From: Mastigias papua | Lineage: Eukaryota > Cnidaria > Scyphozoa > Rhizostomeae > Mastigiidae | Direction: 5' to 3' | Assembly (NCBI GenBank): GCA_964019165.1 | Contig: OZ025279.1 | Coordinates: 6,688,341-6,752,340, forward strand | DNA: 64,000 nucleotides | Notes under the pieces: generated by a model | Database searches by the model: none | Seen by the model: only the letters and a program-made list of their open reading frames with translations | What the model was told of the DNA's origin: nothing | Program-made: the position numbers and the translations under genes | Shown here: in pieces, positions 47,801 to 58,204 of the stretch | Layout of the letters: each line of letters begins with the position of its first letter | Numbering within the stretch: position 1 is the stretch's first letter

Positions 47801-50800
47801 GACAAGAAAAGCAGGTGGAGTTGAAATGCTCTTTATATGTGCATGCTATGTATTCATGGAAATTCCTCTTGCATATCCAGTTCTTATTCAGTTGTGATGT
47901 ATACTCTGTTTGCTGGTTCTCACTAAGATCTTCTACATATTTAAGCAGAAGAATTGTGTGACAATTGAAGGGCATTGGCAGCTTTTGAATTATCATTCAA
48001 TTGTGTTGTTCCAATGAACTCTGGAGAAACAACAATGAGAGATTTTGTGAGAGTCACAAGCACTCTTTCCTCATGCCATAGTCAAGTACTATGCCATTTC
48101 AATTAAAATTCCAATTTGCAGAAATGTAAACATTCATAATGTTTTTCTTATTCAAGGAATTCATTCCACGCTAGCATTCTTATGTCCAAAATTGTACACA
48201 TTTATCACTTCTTACATCAAACATACTGATTGACACTGATGGTCTTTCATTTTCTTAGAAAGAAGAAGAAGAAGAAGAATAAAGCTGAAGAAATTGAATC
48301 ACAAGCATCAACAGCCTCTCCATCTTCATCAAGAAAAAACTATAGTGATGAAGATAGTGACCATAAGGAAGAAAGAATAGACACTAGAACTCCAGCAGAA
48401 ATTGCTTTCCAGAAAGCTCAGGAAAAAAGGGTAAGACTTTGCCATGATCCTTACCAGATCTGTGTTGATAGTTATGGTTTTAATCAACTAGGGTGCCCAT
48501 TAATTGAAAAGATAGTATATAGGTCTAATCTGCATATTTTTCCTTCTATTTGTTTTGTTTGATGTGTGAAATTCAGGAAGAAGTAGTTACCTGTTTGTTT
48601 TCATGAGCACAGCATAAGAATTGATTATCGTTAATGCATACTGTTCATAATGATTATTCTGCTGACATTTTGGTCTCTAGTGAAGGTCAATCAATGATAG
48701 TATATTTTGGTAACAGTTGCTTTCTTAATGGTAAAAGAGAGGTGTTGAGGACAATGTCGATACCTTCTAGTTAGTATTGTCCCATATATTCAGTCCTTTC
48801 ATATAGATATCTCATTATATAAATATCTCATGATAAGAAATGTGGTAATAGATGACCATATAAGTACCTTTTATTATTGAAATATATTGTAATTTTGCAG
48901 AAACTGTATGTTATAATACCTTTTTACTGCATTGGCTCATCTTAAGACCAGAGTATAAGAAGCAATCATGTTAGCAAAAGTTATTTTATGAAGTGTAACA
49001 ATTTTTACTCTCTTTTAGGAGCATAGTATTCCCATAACTATCTCATTTAGGTCAACACTTAAACTTATTTTTCAGATTACATACCTGTGCTTTGTTTGCT
49101 ATGAATAGCAAATCTGCATAGCTCTGGATCTTATCATCTTTAATTGCAGACTGTAAGGCATGCAACATACCATACTCCTTGCAAGTTCTTTATCTATACA
49201 AAGGTTCAGTGTGTAACGGTATATCTTTCCTTGCATGGTCTTTAAATAATAGAGTTTGGCTTCTAGCAGTAGTGTTCTGCTTCCATTACTGCTCAGCTTG
49301 GACTGGTCTTGACCACTAGGAGTGGTCTTGGAAGTTTATGTCTTGGAAAAAGTAATAGGGAGAAATGGGACGCTTTGATAAGTTTCTTGTTCACAAGAGT
49401 CCTTTTGGGTCTAGTCACACTTCATTCTCCACTGCAGTGTTTACTGTCAATTATCAGGGCAGCATCCCATCAAGAAGCCTCCACATTTAAAAAGCAGGAA
49501 AAACTTTCTCAAACATAAAAGATAAGGGTAGTATAAAGTTTTAGGCAAGATATTTTGTTTTCTTTAAACATATATAGCATTAGGTGAGGGTATCATTTCC
49601 CCACATATTGAAGGGTATGATTTTGCAAGAACCCATGGACCCCACTTTTAGCTTTGTCCAGGAACAGTGGTGTTGGACAATCATATTAAATTAGGTGTTT
49701 GCTTCCATAGATCACTTTGTGCCTCTTTTCTGCAATTTCTTAGAGCTACTTTGCATAGGCAAGGGATATTATGTTCTAGTGAAATGTAGCATGTTATCAT
49801 CTTGGCTCCCAAAAACTGCAAGGAATGGTCTTGATTTAAACATTTCCATCCTAGGCACATCTCAAGATATTTTTTGTCTCATAGCCTATGCTAGGAACCA
49901 CAGAAATCACAGCTTGTCAATAGTATGTGCTTCGCATTATAAGAATCATCTCGTTCTTCTTATCCACATATCTTTCATTGTGCACAGCTCTGAATTGCCC
50001 TTCTTGAGTGTGCAGTTCCTTCTGTGTGCCCAGAGGCGCTCCAAAGATAAGATTATTTTCTACAAGACAATATCTAGCCAAAAATCCTCACACTCACTAA
50101 AGACCTGAATCTTGCCAACAATCTGCAATCCTTTTTTTAGATTTTAAACAGTATACGACTGAGTGCATCAAGTTCTAATGAGTCTATAATAAAGGTTTCC
50201 GTTTCGGCATTCTTTGTTCGTACATCCAGGGTCATATTGCTTGATAGCAACATTACCGATCTTTTATCTTTCAGTTACAATTATCATAGATATTGCTCTT
50301 TTGAGCTCAAAGGTCACTCTTGGGTTCTTGGAGAGTAGCTACCAAACTAATTTCCCTGCTCTCCCTTTTCTGTGCTTCTTCAATTTTTTTATTCGTATAA
50401 CCTTTACAATTTATGTTACAAGCTCTTCCACCTTGTATGAAGTATCCCTTCAAGCTTTATATGAAAGATCAGGTTTGCTTGAAAGACAGCTGAATAACAC
50501 GTCAATGTGCTGTGAAGCCAAATCATTTAAGAGATTCTTTCATGGTTGTGAAAAATGTCATGACCTTAACTGAACAGAATTGAACTGAAGTGAATTGAGG
50601 TGAACTGAATTGAACTAACGATACATTATTATTGAGTGATTGATGCATATGCTAAGTAATGAGTTCTATGATGAGCATATCTGACGTCATTTTAATGTAT
50701 GGCCTAAGGAGTATTCCAGGACAGGGGAACAAACCCAGGATGATAAAGTTTTCTTATTACTTCTCTTTCATCTTCAGAACTATTGGCCTCTACAGCCGTT

Positions 50801-53007
50801 TGAGATTGAGTAGGGACAGCCATTGCGTAATTCCCAGCAGTCTTCTATTCTTTTTTGTCTTTTCTAGTCTTGTTTTCTTCATTTATCTTCCTGCTACTTG
50901 TTTACCTCAGTTTTTCACACCAAAACTGTATTTTTACGTAGCTACTTTGTTGAAAATATGTAGATATCATAGATGTCCCTTTTTGTCTAGCACCGTACAG
51001 GCTAAAGCTCAATCAATTTCTTTTTACTTTCCCTTTAAACTCTGTAAAGGCAGGCTCCTTTTTCAATGCTAGAAATTGTATAATAGTTGGCTTCACTTCT
51101 GGTACACACTTTTGCAGGAAGGGACTTTTCATTTATTTATGATTAAAAGCCGTGTAGTTACTACACCGATAGTGTAATGCTGTGTACCCTTGCTTAGCAC
51201 CCAGGGCCCTGCAGGGTGTGCATGATTTCGAATCCCACTCCGATTCACTTTCATTGCAGCATAGTAGCTCTTTCTGAGTTATCAAACAACTGCACAATGG
51301 CTTGGGTGGCAGGCAGGCTACTTAGAGCAATCTTATACGTAATCTTATACGCAACTCTAGCGGTAATTTTAAGATTTGGGTGCCGCTTGGCAGGTAAAGA
51401 AAATACTGAACTAATTGCAAGATGTTTAGATGGGTCATTGTACTATCCCGATGATTTTCCTTGTACTGTTCTTTTATTCAACTAAAGATTGATTTAAAAA
51501 AATGTTCATTGCTTGTTTGTTTCAGGCTGCAGAACGAATAATGCGTAAAGCATCTAAAACACACAAACAGAGAGTCGCGGTAAATGCTTAATGTTGATTT
51601 GTGTAAAATAAGTAGAGGGAATACATATTTAACGAGTTATGAATAATTTCTTCAAATCCAAATTTGGCAGTGTTCAAACAAGCTTCTGATCTTGCTGCAA
51701 ATCTCCAGTTTGTATTTCTGAATGTATGTCATGCCTAAAGAATTTTTTCAAAATCCAACTAGAGTTTGTGAAATACTGCTGTGGATTTGTGGAATCAAAC
51801 TATAAGAACTCTGCAGGGTTCATACTGTCAGGAAAAATAAAGAAAAACTGTGTTTTTAAGGAAAATCAGGAAAAGTCAGGAAGAGTTAGGAAATTTTATG
51901 GAAACTTGAAGAAAGTCAGGAAAAGTCTGGAATTTTTGCCATCCATTCGAATGAATTCTTTGGTGCCCAATAGACAACTCTACACTTTGCACAGTTTTTG
52001 ATATTTTTTGTTCCTGTTTAAGAAAGTTGTTAACCAGAGAGCCTCCTTATCTTAGCCAAATTGGATAAATATTTTCAATTACATAGTTTTAAAAGATGTG
52101 TTAGTCGCATCATTTGTAGCAACGGTTGGTCAGACAAAGTATTGTGTATTTCTGATATAAAGTCAGGAAAAAGACTTTCATTTTCAAGAAAAAGTCAGGA
52201 AAAAATACTAGGCTGGATGTGTATGAACCATGATCTATAATAAGAATATGTGATTGATTCATTGTTATTTTTAATACTTTTCATTAAGTATCTCTAGTCA
52301 TTAGATTATGTTACCTGCATTGTCAGGCACTTGGTAATCTATTGGGGGGAGGGGCAACACACTACAGGAGACTTGGAGCGAAGTTCCGATGAACTCTTTT
52401 TATGACATTGTCATAAAAATATTGTTCGTTTTTGAAATTATTGAAGGAGCCGCCCGCCTTACCTCTCCCCCGAGATTTCTGCCACTGGTTAACAACCTTC
52501 ATATGCTGCATTTATTGATTTGTTTCTTCAACTTTTTTGTATGTGCATACTAAGAAAATCTTTGGCTTTCTTGTTGCTTTAACTAGCTGCGAACATGCTA
52601 TTTTGCTTACATATAATGGTAGTGGTTCCGTTGTTTATTTGCTTTTAAACGTGATTTGATAATTTATGAGACTACCTAGTCACAGGAATGATTATTTTTA
52701 CAGGTTGTCTGTTGACCTTGTGCTGCTAAATAGCACACCAGTAGGACTTATATCAATCGTATTCAAAGTAGGGTCGTAGCAATAGCTTAAGTATTAAGTT
52801 AATGTACAATACTCATTTTGTATTGTGTGTTGCATTGAACGTGCTTTTCATGCTAGACATTCTTTCTAGTCACAGTTTTAGGCCTTTATCTGTGATATTA
52901 AAAGTAGTTAGGAAACTGATCTCTTCTTGCTGTTGCAGGAGTTGAATTCTTATTTGGACAATTTATCTGAACACTATGATATTCAAAAAGTCAGTTGGAC
53001 AAAGTGA
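44799..53007 (+). CDS. FAM32A: FAM32A-like nuclear protein; 4 coding exons
   Basis: Small conserved nuclear/nucleolar protein. In vertebrates it is reported to influence splicing-site choice and apoptosis. Exons 44799-44878, 48259-48430, 51526-51579 and 52939-53007 give 124 codons plus TGA, against 112 aa in human. Order: a GGLKLKG motif (residues 13-19), a Lys cluster (about 25-34), a Ser/Asp/Glu-rich variable linker, then DTRTPAEIAFQKAQEKR and MRKASKTHKQRV, and the terminal block LSEHYDIQKVSWTK, almost identical to human. All junctions are GT-AG with matching phases. The start ATG lies in AACATGGCGGAT, close to a YY1-type AANATGGCGGC initiator motif. The introns are long and repeat-rich. 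Confidence 0.95.
44990..45205. mobile_element. Foldback repeat, CCAGTCTGGAATTGG arms
   Basis: The left arm (CCAGTCTGGAATTGG.., TACGCCACAGATCTG) is inverted in the right arm (CACATATCTGTGTGGCGTGA.., ATTCCAGATTGGGAG). A related single arm with CCAATCTGGAATTGAGG and GCCACAGATATGTGGCAT recurs at about 45476-45530. Confidence 0.6.
46439..46766. mobile_element. CAGGGCTTTCAC element, fuller copy
   Basis: The left terminus GCAGGGCTTTCACATTCAGAG and a GGGTGCAC motif reappear inverted at the right as GTGCACCCCCC and TTGAAAGCTCTG. About 330 bp without coding capacity. hAT-like ends; no clean target duplication. Confidence 0.55.
48259..48430 (+). CDS. FAM32A: FAM32A coding exon 2
   Basis: Acceptor ATTTTCTTAG, donor GTAAGA. 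Starts with an (AAG)n Lys run, then an acidic/Ser linker and IDTRTPAEIAFQKAQEKR. Confidence 0.96.
48431..51525 (+). other. FAM32A: FAM32A intron 2
   Basis: 3.1 kb. Holds a GAACTGAATT-type degenerate tandem near 50570-50622 and a possible pol III B box (GATTTCGAATCCC) near 51226 within a GC-richer patch, but no complete tRNA or SINE structure. The longer open frames have no recognisable family. Confidence 0.5.
51526..51579 (+). CDS. FAM32A: FAM32A coding exon 3 (54 nt)
   Basis: Acceptor GTTTGTTTCAG, donor GTAAAT. Encodes AAERIMRKASKTHKQRVA. 18 codons, phase 0 at both ends. Confidence 0.95.
51814..52229. mobile_element. Dispersed repeat, copy 2 (FAM32A intron 3)
   Basis: Starts CAGGGTTCATACTGTCAGG and ends GTGTATGAACC, so the termini are partial inverted repeats. 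Internally rich in GTCAGGAAAA motifs. Same orientation and order as 28711-29130. Confidence 0.75.
52939..53007 (+). CDS. FAM32A: FAM32A coding exon 4, C-terminus
   Basis: Acceptor TTGCTGTTGCAG. Encodes ELNSYLDNLSEHYD then IQKVSWTK and TGA. No clear AATAAA nearby. Confidence 0.96.
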   Translation, partial: ELNSYLDNLSEHYDIQKVSWTK

Positions 53008-56000
53008 GAAAGGAAACAAGAACCATTCAAAATTCGAGTACCTTTTGATATAGATGTAGTTATGCATAAGACTTATTATGCATAAGATTTATTATTTATT
53101 ATTCGTTATTATGCCTATGCATTTCCATGGAGTGCTATATTGGCCTTAATGAACATGCCTGTTTTTTATTTGGCACATCTTACTTTAACAAAGAAATGAG
53201 TGCATTTAGTATATATCTTGTTTCGTAGAGAATTCTCATGTTTCACAGATCTTTAGCTTTCATTGAAAGAGCTTTTTATAATAAGTCTGATTTTTCTTAT
53301 TCTTGGTTTGAGCTGCAAATCATTTGAAACTTTGCCATAGATTTCCACCTGACTTTATGCTTTATGAAGTAATTATAAATTAGCCAGACGAGCATTTTTG
53401 TGATATCACGATTTTTAAAACTATTTTAGTCAGTAGGATCGTGACGAGCTACAGTGCTTTTGAATTCATACCATAACATTACGTCAATTGTTGAAGTAAT
53501 TTCGTCACAGTCTGATTCAAGAGCTTTCATACGAGAGTTGCTTTGTAATGTGAACATGTAATTTTGTCTAGTACAATAAGTCAGTACTTTTATGAGCTCG
53601 GGCTTTCATTAGGATTTAGTTGCATTATTTGCTCCAATCTTTTATGCTACCTTTTTTTCGCCAAGTTGTTTTTTAAGTAGGTCATCACTTTGCTTTCAGT
53701 TCGTTAGCGGCAACTTGCATGCCTTAATTTTCAACCTCTGTGTTTTGAGAAGCATCATGCATAACAGTGGTGTTAATCTCCATAAGAAAATTGGTCTTCT
53801 GTCATTCCGAATATTAATACATGATATTCACCTGTTCGTTGTTGTCCTTACATAAACAGGAAGCGGATTCCGTGTATGCCACAGATTTAGCTTCACCCGA
53901 TCAATCAGTAATTTGAAATTAAGACTCCCATCCACTTATCTGTCTGTATACTCATTACAGACAATTCGACTCCATTAATCAAGAAACCATAACGCATGTT
54001 TAAAATCAATATTTGCTTTTTGCCTTTAATTTGCATCACCTATGTAAACAAGTAATTTAACAAATTGCATGCGAACGTGAAATGGGATCATACACAGTTA
54101 GATTTGCCATCATCCGCAATCTGCAATTATCATCATATCTGGTTAGTGTAATGCATACCCGTACAAATTAAATTTCAGGATATGATCTTCGATCATCAAT
54201 ATACATATGCGACTTGTGGACACATTGTTCCCATATATCTGGAGAATGTGACTTCGAAATTGCCTAAGAGATTTCGAAGTCATTTTGCAGCTCAGACAAG
54301 AACCTGAGATCCAGAATTACATGGCTTTGTCAGCTCGACAGTGATCCACTTTATTATCAATCATAACATAGCATAGACTGAATTCTAAAGATACTGGCTA
54401 CTTACTGCTAATGCATTTACGTTAAAATTTTAGTAGATCTTTCACTTTAAATAATTTGAAGCAGGTGTTATTAGATAGTCTCTCTTCATACGCTCTTTTT
54501 TTCTTTGCCCGCTTGGAAACTCTTTACACTAAAAATGCAGTTATATATCTGTCTGCGCCTGATGCCGTAAGCAGTGCCCAATGCGAGTGTGCTGTATTAA
54601 TAGTCTGTCCATTCAGAATGTTTGAAGATAATAGAAAATGATATACAATTTTATTTGCATATGATATTCGTGTTGCCAATTGCGATTTGGAATGCTGAGC
54701 TAAGCTCAACTTGTTCTTCACTTTCTTCATCTTTATCGACGGCGTCTTCTTCTCCGACTTCATTGTCTTCATTGCCTTCTTCGTCTTCTCTTCTTTTTTC
54801 TTTGCCGTTTTTGGCTTCGTCATCTTTTTGCCTTTTGTGCCTTCTTCATCCTCTTTGTCGTCTTAGTTTTCTCTGTCTTCTTCATAAAGTCCATGTGAAC
54901 CAGAGATCATTTCTGTTTAATTTCAACCAATACAATAGCCAATATGTCTCGGTTTGGACTGAATAGACATGCTAGTAAACAGAAGGGTTTAGCGTGATTA
55001 ATTGGGTCCCAATCTATAATTTTGTGCCTAGATTCGATCTCAAGTGAGATTTGTGACTTGAAGCCCCAGTAAAGAAAGCAGACAGGTTTTGCTCTGCAGT
55101 CTTGTGATTATGACTGATCTAACCTGCTTGATTTGGTGCTCTAGTGATTTGGAATTTTATCAAACAGATTTTGTATTTTGGACCGGTGTTTTAAGTGAAC
55201 ATTTAGTCCTAGGTGGGTCGCATCTGTAACACTTGGAACCCAATAGGAGTATTTCATTTGGATAAACTTTGCCTAGGATACTTGCTTCCAACAGACACTA
55301 CATAAAGATTTTCTATAGCTACAAGTAGAATACAATTTCTGTTTTCAAATCTTATTTATCATTAAATCAACTAATCTCTATGGAACACATATTTACGGAT
55401 TTGCCAGAATCGTCATATAAAGATGCAAGGAGCGAAATGGTCACAAGAATTATGCGTACATTGTTCACGGGCACTGTTGGTTAGGCGTCAGCACAATGCT
55501 GTTAGAGAATTTGCCAGATTGCTGTCATCCTATGTTGTCAAACTATAGTCAAATTTTGTTGCTTAGCTTTGAGAATCAGCTGCTACTGAAGAGTTACCCT
55601 CCTTGAGAATGTCGGGTCATATCAAACCAATCAATTTACGTAGCTCTGTATAGATATTTGGAGGTCGTGGTGTCGATGTTTACACCCTTCATCTGGAAGT
55701 TCGAGCAGATCACATCTCATCGATTAGTTAGGTGCCTTTCGCTTCTTACAATTGATAGCCGCTTCTTTACGCAGATATATCTGCATTCGTTATAGCATCT
55801 AATTGGATTGTCTTGTTAAGTTTCTTCACAATTTTCTGCTTTTATCTTAATTGGCTTCACCTTTATTCTCTTATTCGCATGGCCCATGTAGAAATTATCA
55901 CCGCTTTAGGATTACCAATTAGTTACTTGTCTTACGTAGATGACCTCTTTTTACGGAGTTGCGTCTCGGTGCTTTCATAGAAATTCTATGCCTTCCATTT

Positions 56001-57211
56001 ATATTTAAACATATATACCAAAATATCGAGCCCTTTGCGCCTTTGCGGAACCGATATCAGATTAAAATAAGCATGCGGAGCCTATCTTTAAAGTTTAGCA
56101 TGTAGAAATATGACATGTATGTCTCGAATTTGATTGTACTGTGACCCAGCATTCGCTTTTACAGTGAACTGGCTTCTCTTCGGTTGCTTTGCTATAATGT
56201 TGCCTTTGTATTTTTGTCTAGTGATCTTTCAATATCACGCTCCTAGCTGAAAAGCCAGTATATGCTTGAAATCTGTGCAAAATCTTCAAAAGACCTACTG
56301 TTAACCTTCGTCCATACGATAACTGATGCTGTTCACTCCGTTTTGTTTCTTTCTGAGTAGATGCAAATCTAGTCATTTATAATTCAGTGTTGAGGCCCCC
56401 AAAAAATACCAAAAACAGATACAATTTTATTTTAACCTCGTTTGCTGGTTAACCGTCTCGAGCACGTGAGGAGAGAATAGGAGAAAAGTAGAAATTTTGC
56501 CTACGAATTGATTTGTTGAACTGTTTTAAGAATTTGCGTTATTATTTCTTCGTTTATTCCTCTGGTGTGCATTGAGGATAATCTTGTGCTTTTAGGTTTC
56601 TTTTCATGATTCAAGGTATTCGCAACAAATTATCCACCGCAAAATTTTTGCACTTTCATCCTGTCTTTATTGAATTTTGATCTACTTCTCTCTATTCACT
56701 TTTCGTTCCTCGTACACTTGTCAATCTTTTAGGTATTTCTTTCCTCCTTCCCATCTGGTGCTCCTCATAAAAGTTAAGAGTTGCATTCAATAACTACAGA
56801 ATTACTTGGAATAGCCATATATTTTTATTAATTTCGGTCTCCTGTCCCTTTTCTGTGACAGCAGTCAAAATGCGCACCCATATACCCTTCTCCCTCATAC
56901 AAAGTTGAGTTGATATCCGATACCCATAACATTCTGTGGCATTATACACAGCCATCTTTTCTACATGTAGAGTTATATCTGCGTCAAATAATATTGTTAA
57001 CAAGGACAAACGATGCTGTTGCTCATCTGGGACGTAAATCATAGCAAGAGTTTCAAGACTATGCAGACGTTGTATGGCTTCTACCTAGAGGTTTATTTTA
57101 CATGGCTTTTTGTATGCTGAATACACCAAAGACCAATTTTATATGGGAGATAACAAATGTTGGTTTCATTAGTACTCGAGTCAAAATGCGTTGCTATTAA
57201 ACAAAATTACG
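53008..57211. other. Intergenic region downstream of FAM32A
   Basis: 4.2 kb with no supported gene. 54700-54870 is a pyrimidine-rich CTTCTT/TCGTCTTC low-complexity stretch; on the minus strand it reads as Lys/Glu/Thr-rich frames, which I regard as composition artefact. Confidence 0.5.
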
Positions 57212-57772
57212 TACAGTAAATCATCAAAGTAGCGCTCTGGGGGCTTATTTATTTTTGTACTTCTTAGATAGGGGCTTGTTCGAGGGGAAGGCTTATTCGA
57301 GGGGGCTTATAGAATTATTTTGCACATGTCGCATGAAAAGCTTATTATAATAACTCTTCTCTGTATAAGGGACCGGTCATTAATTCTTCCAGGGGAGTGG
57401 GTGGAAGATATCTAGGAGGGGGGACCAAAATTCTGCACATTCAGGGGGAGGGCGGATGACAAACAAAGAGCATTTTATAAGGAGTATGGAGTTTCTTCTG
57501 AAGTCCTGGAGTGGGAAGCAAAATTTTTACACAAACCTGAGAGGGGGACGATAGTTCCATCAAATATATGAGAATGTCTTCCACCCCCTCTCCATAAGTA
57601 ATTAATGACCCGTCTCTAGGATTAAAAACAGTCTATATTTAAGAACCAAGCTTTATCAAGGTCTTCACCGGCCTCTTTTGCGGGAGCTTATTAACGATTT
57701 GAAATTCTGGCATGAGTACTTATTCGAGGCAGTGGCTTTTCCAAAGGAGGGCCAATTCGAGGATTTACGGTA
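57212..57772. mobile_element. MITE copy C, carrying a nested insertion
   Basis: Left end TA plus CAGTAAATCATCAAAG is a diverged copy of the terminus at 276. The right end ATTCGAGGATTTACGG plus TA is exact. GGGGCTTATTCGAGG-type motifs fill the interior. It is about 240 bp longer than copies A and B because of the insert at 57371-57614. Confidence 0.8.
57371..57614. mobile_element. Inverted-repeat element nested in MITE copy C
   Basis: GACCGGTCATTAATT, then AGTGGGTGGAAGA, at the left pairs with TCTTCCACCCCCTCTCC, then AATTAATGACCCGTC, at the right, about 38 nt of diverged terminal inverted repeat. Internal sequence rich in GGGGG blocks. No coding frame. Confidence 0.75.
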
Positions 57773-57937
57773 TGCAACAAATTGCAGAAGAGCATGTACT
57801 CCCTAGGGTAATCACAAAAAGACATTTTCTTGTGTACTTCTATGCTATCTATTGATTGTAGCATATTTTGAGCGTTTACAACAAAAAGACATCAGGAAAT
57901 ATGATGTGACAAGCAGATTACGAGTCAGTTTGAGGTC

Positions 57938-57942
57938 AATAC
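57938..57942. repeat. Target-site duplication, left (AATAC)
   Basis: AATAC immediately outside the left LTR, repeated at 62343-62347. Confidence 0.93.
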
Positions 57943-58204
57943 TGTTAGGAGTGTTTGCCTATCCTGTAGGTATGCCATATCGTGTAGATGAAAACATAAA
58001 AGAGTTCAATGTCTATAACTCAGCGATGATAAAGATAATATAAAGCAATATTTGTATAACTGTAAATCAACGACGATTTCATTCAGCTTGTTCTATATTC
58101 TTGCTTCCTGCTCATTCTCATGATTGAGTCTATAATTTATGCGTATATACTATAATAAAGATGGCGGCAAAATGTCAATAATAACTTTAGATTGTCCCTC
58201 AACA
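57943..58204 (-). repeat. 3' LTR (element reads leftward)
   Basis: 262 bp, TGTTAGG...CCTCAACA on the + strand, i.e. TG...CA bounded in element orientation. Contains a GCCGCCATCTT motif and a TATATA-type box. Its first six bases (TGTTGA) supply the last codon and stop of the polyprotein. Confidence 0.97.

Larger units (their letters stand above)
44879..48258 (+). other. FAM32A: FAM32A intron 1
   Basis: 3.4 kb. Contains the foldback at 44990-45205, a related fragment near 45475-45530 and the CAGGGCTTTCAC element at 46439-46766. No further exon is recognised, and none is needed by protein length. Confidence 0.6.

Noticed and set aside
49695..51072. Open frames of 119-137 codons in FAM32A intron 2
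   Set aside because: No family recognised on either strand, hydrophobic and Ser/Cys/Phe-rich composition typical of random AT-rich frames, and no splice context.
51180..51245. Possible tRNA gene near the B-box-like GATTTCGAATCCC
   Set aside because: No matching acceptor stem and only a poor A box. At most a decayed SINE.
54524..54870. Lys/Glu/Thr-rich minus-strand frame
   Set aside because: Arises from a low-complexity pyrimidine tract. Reading frames on both strands are biased, and no splice or homology support exists.
57852..58043. Plus-strand 63-codon frame at the left LTR
   Set aside because: It spans the LTR boundary in the antisense direction and is not conserved as a gene.
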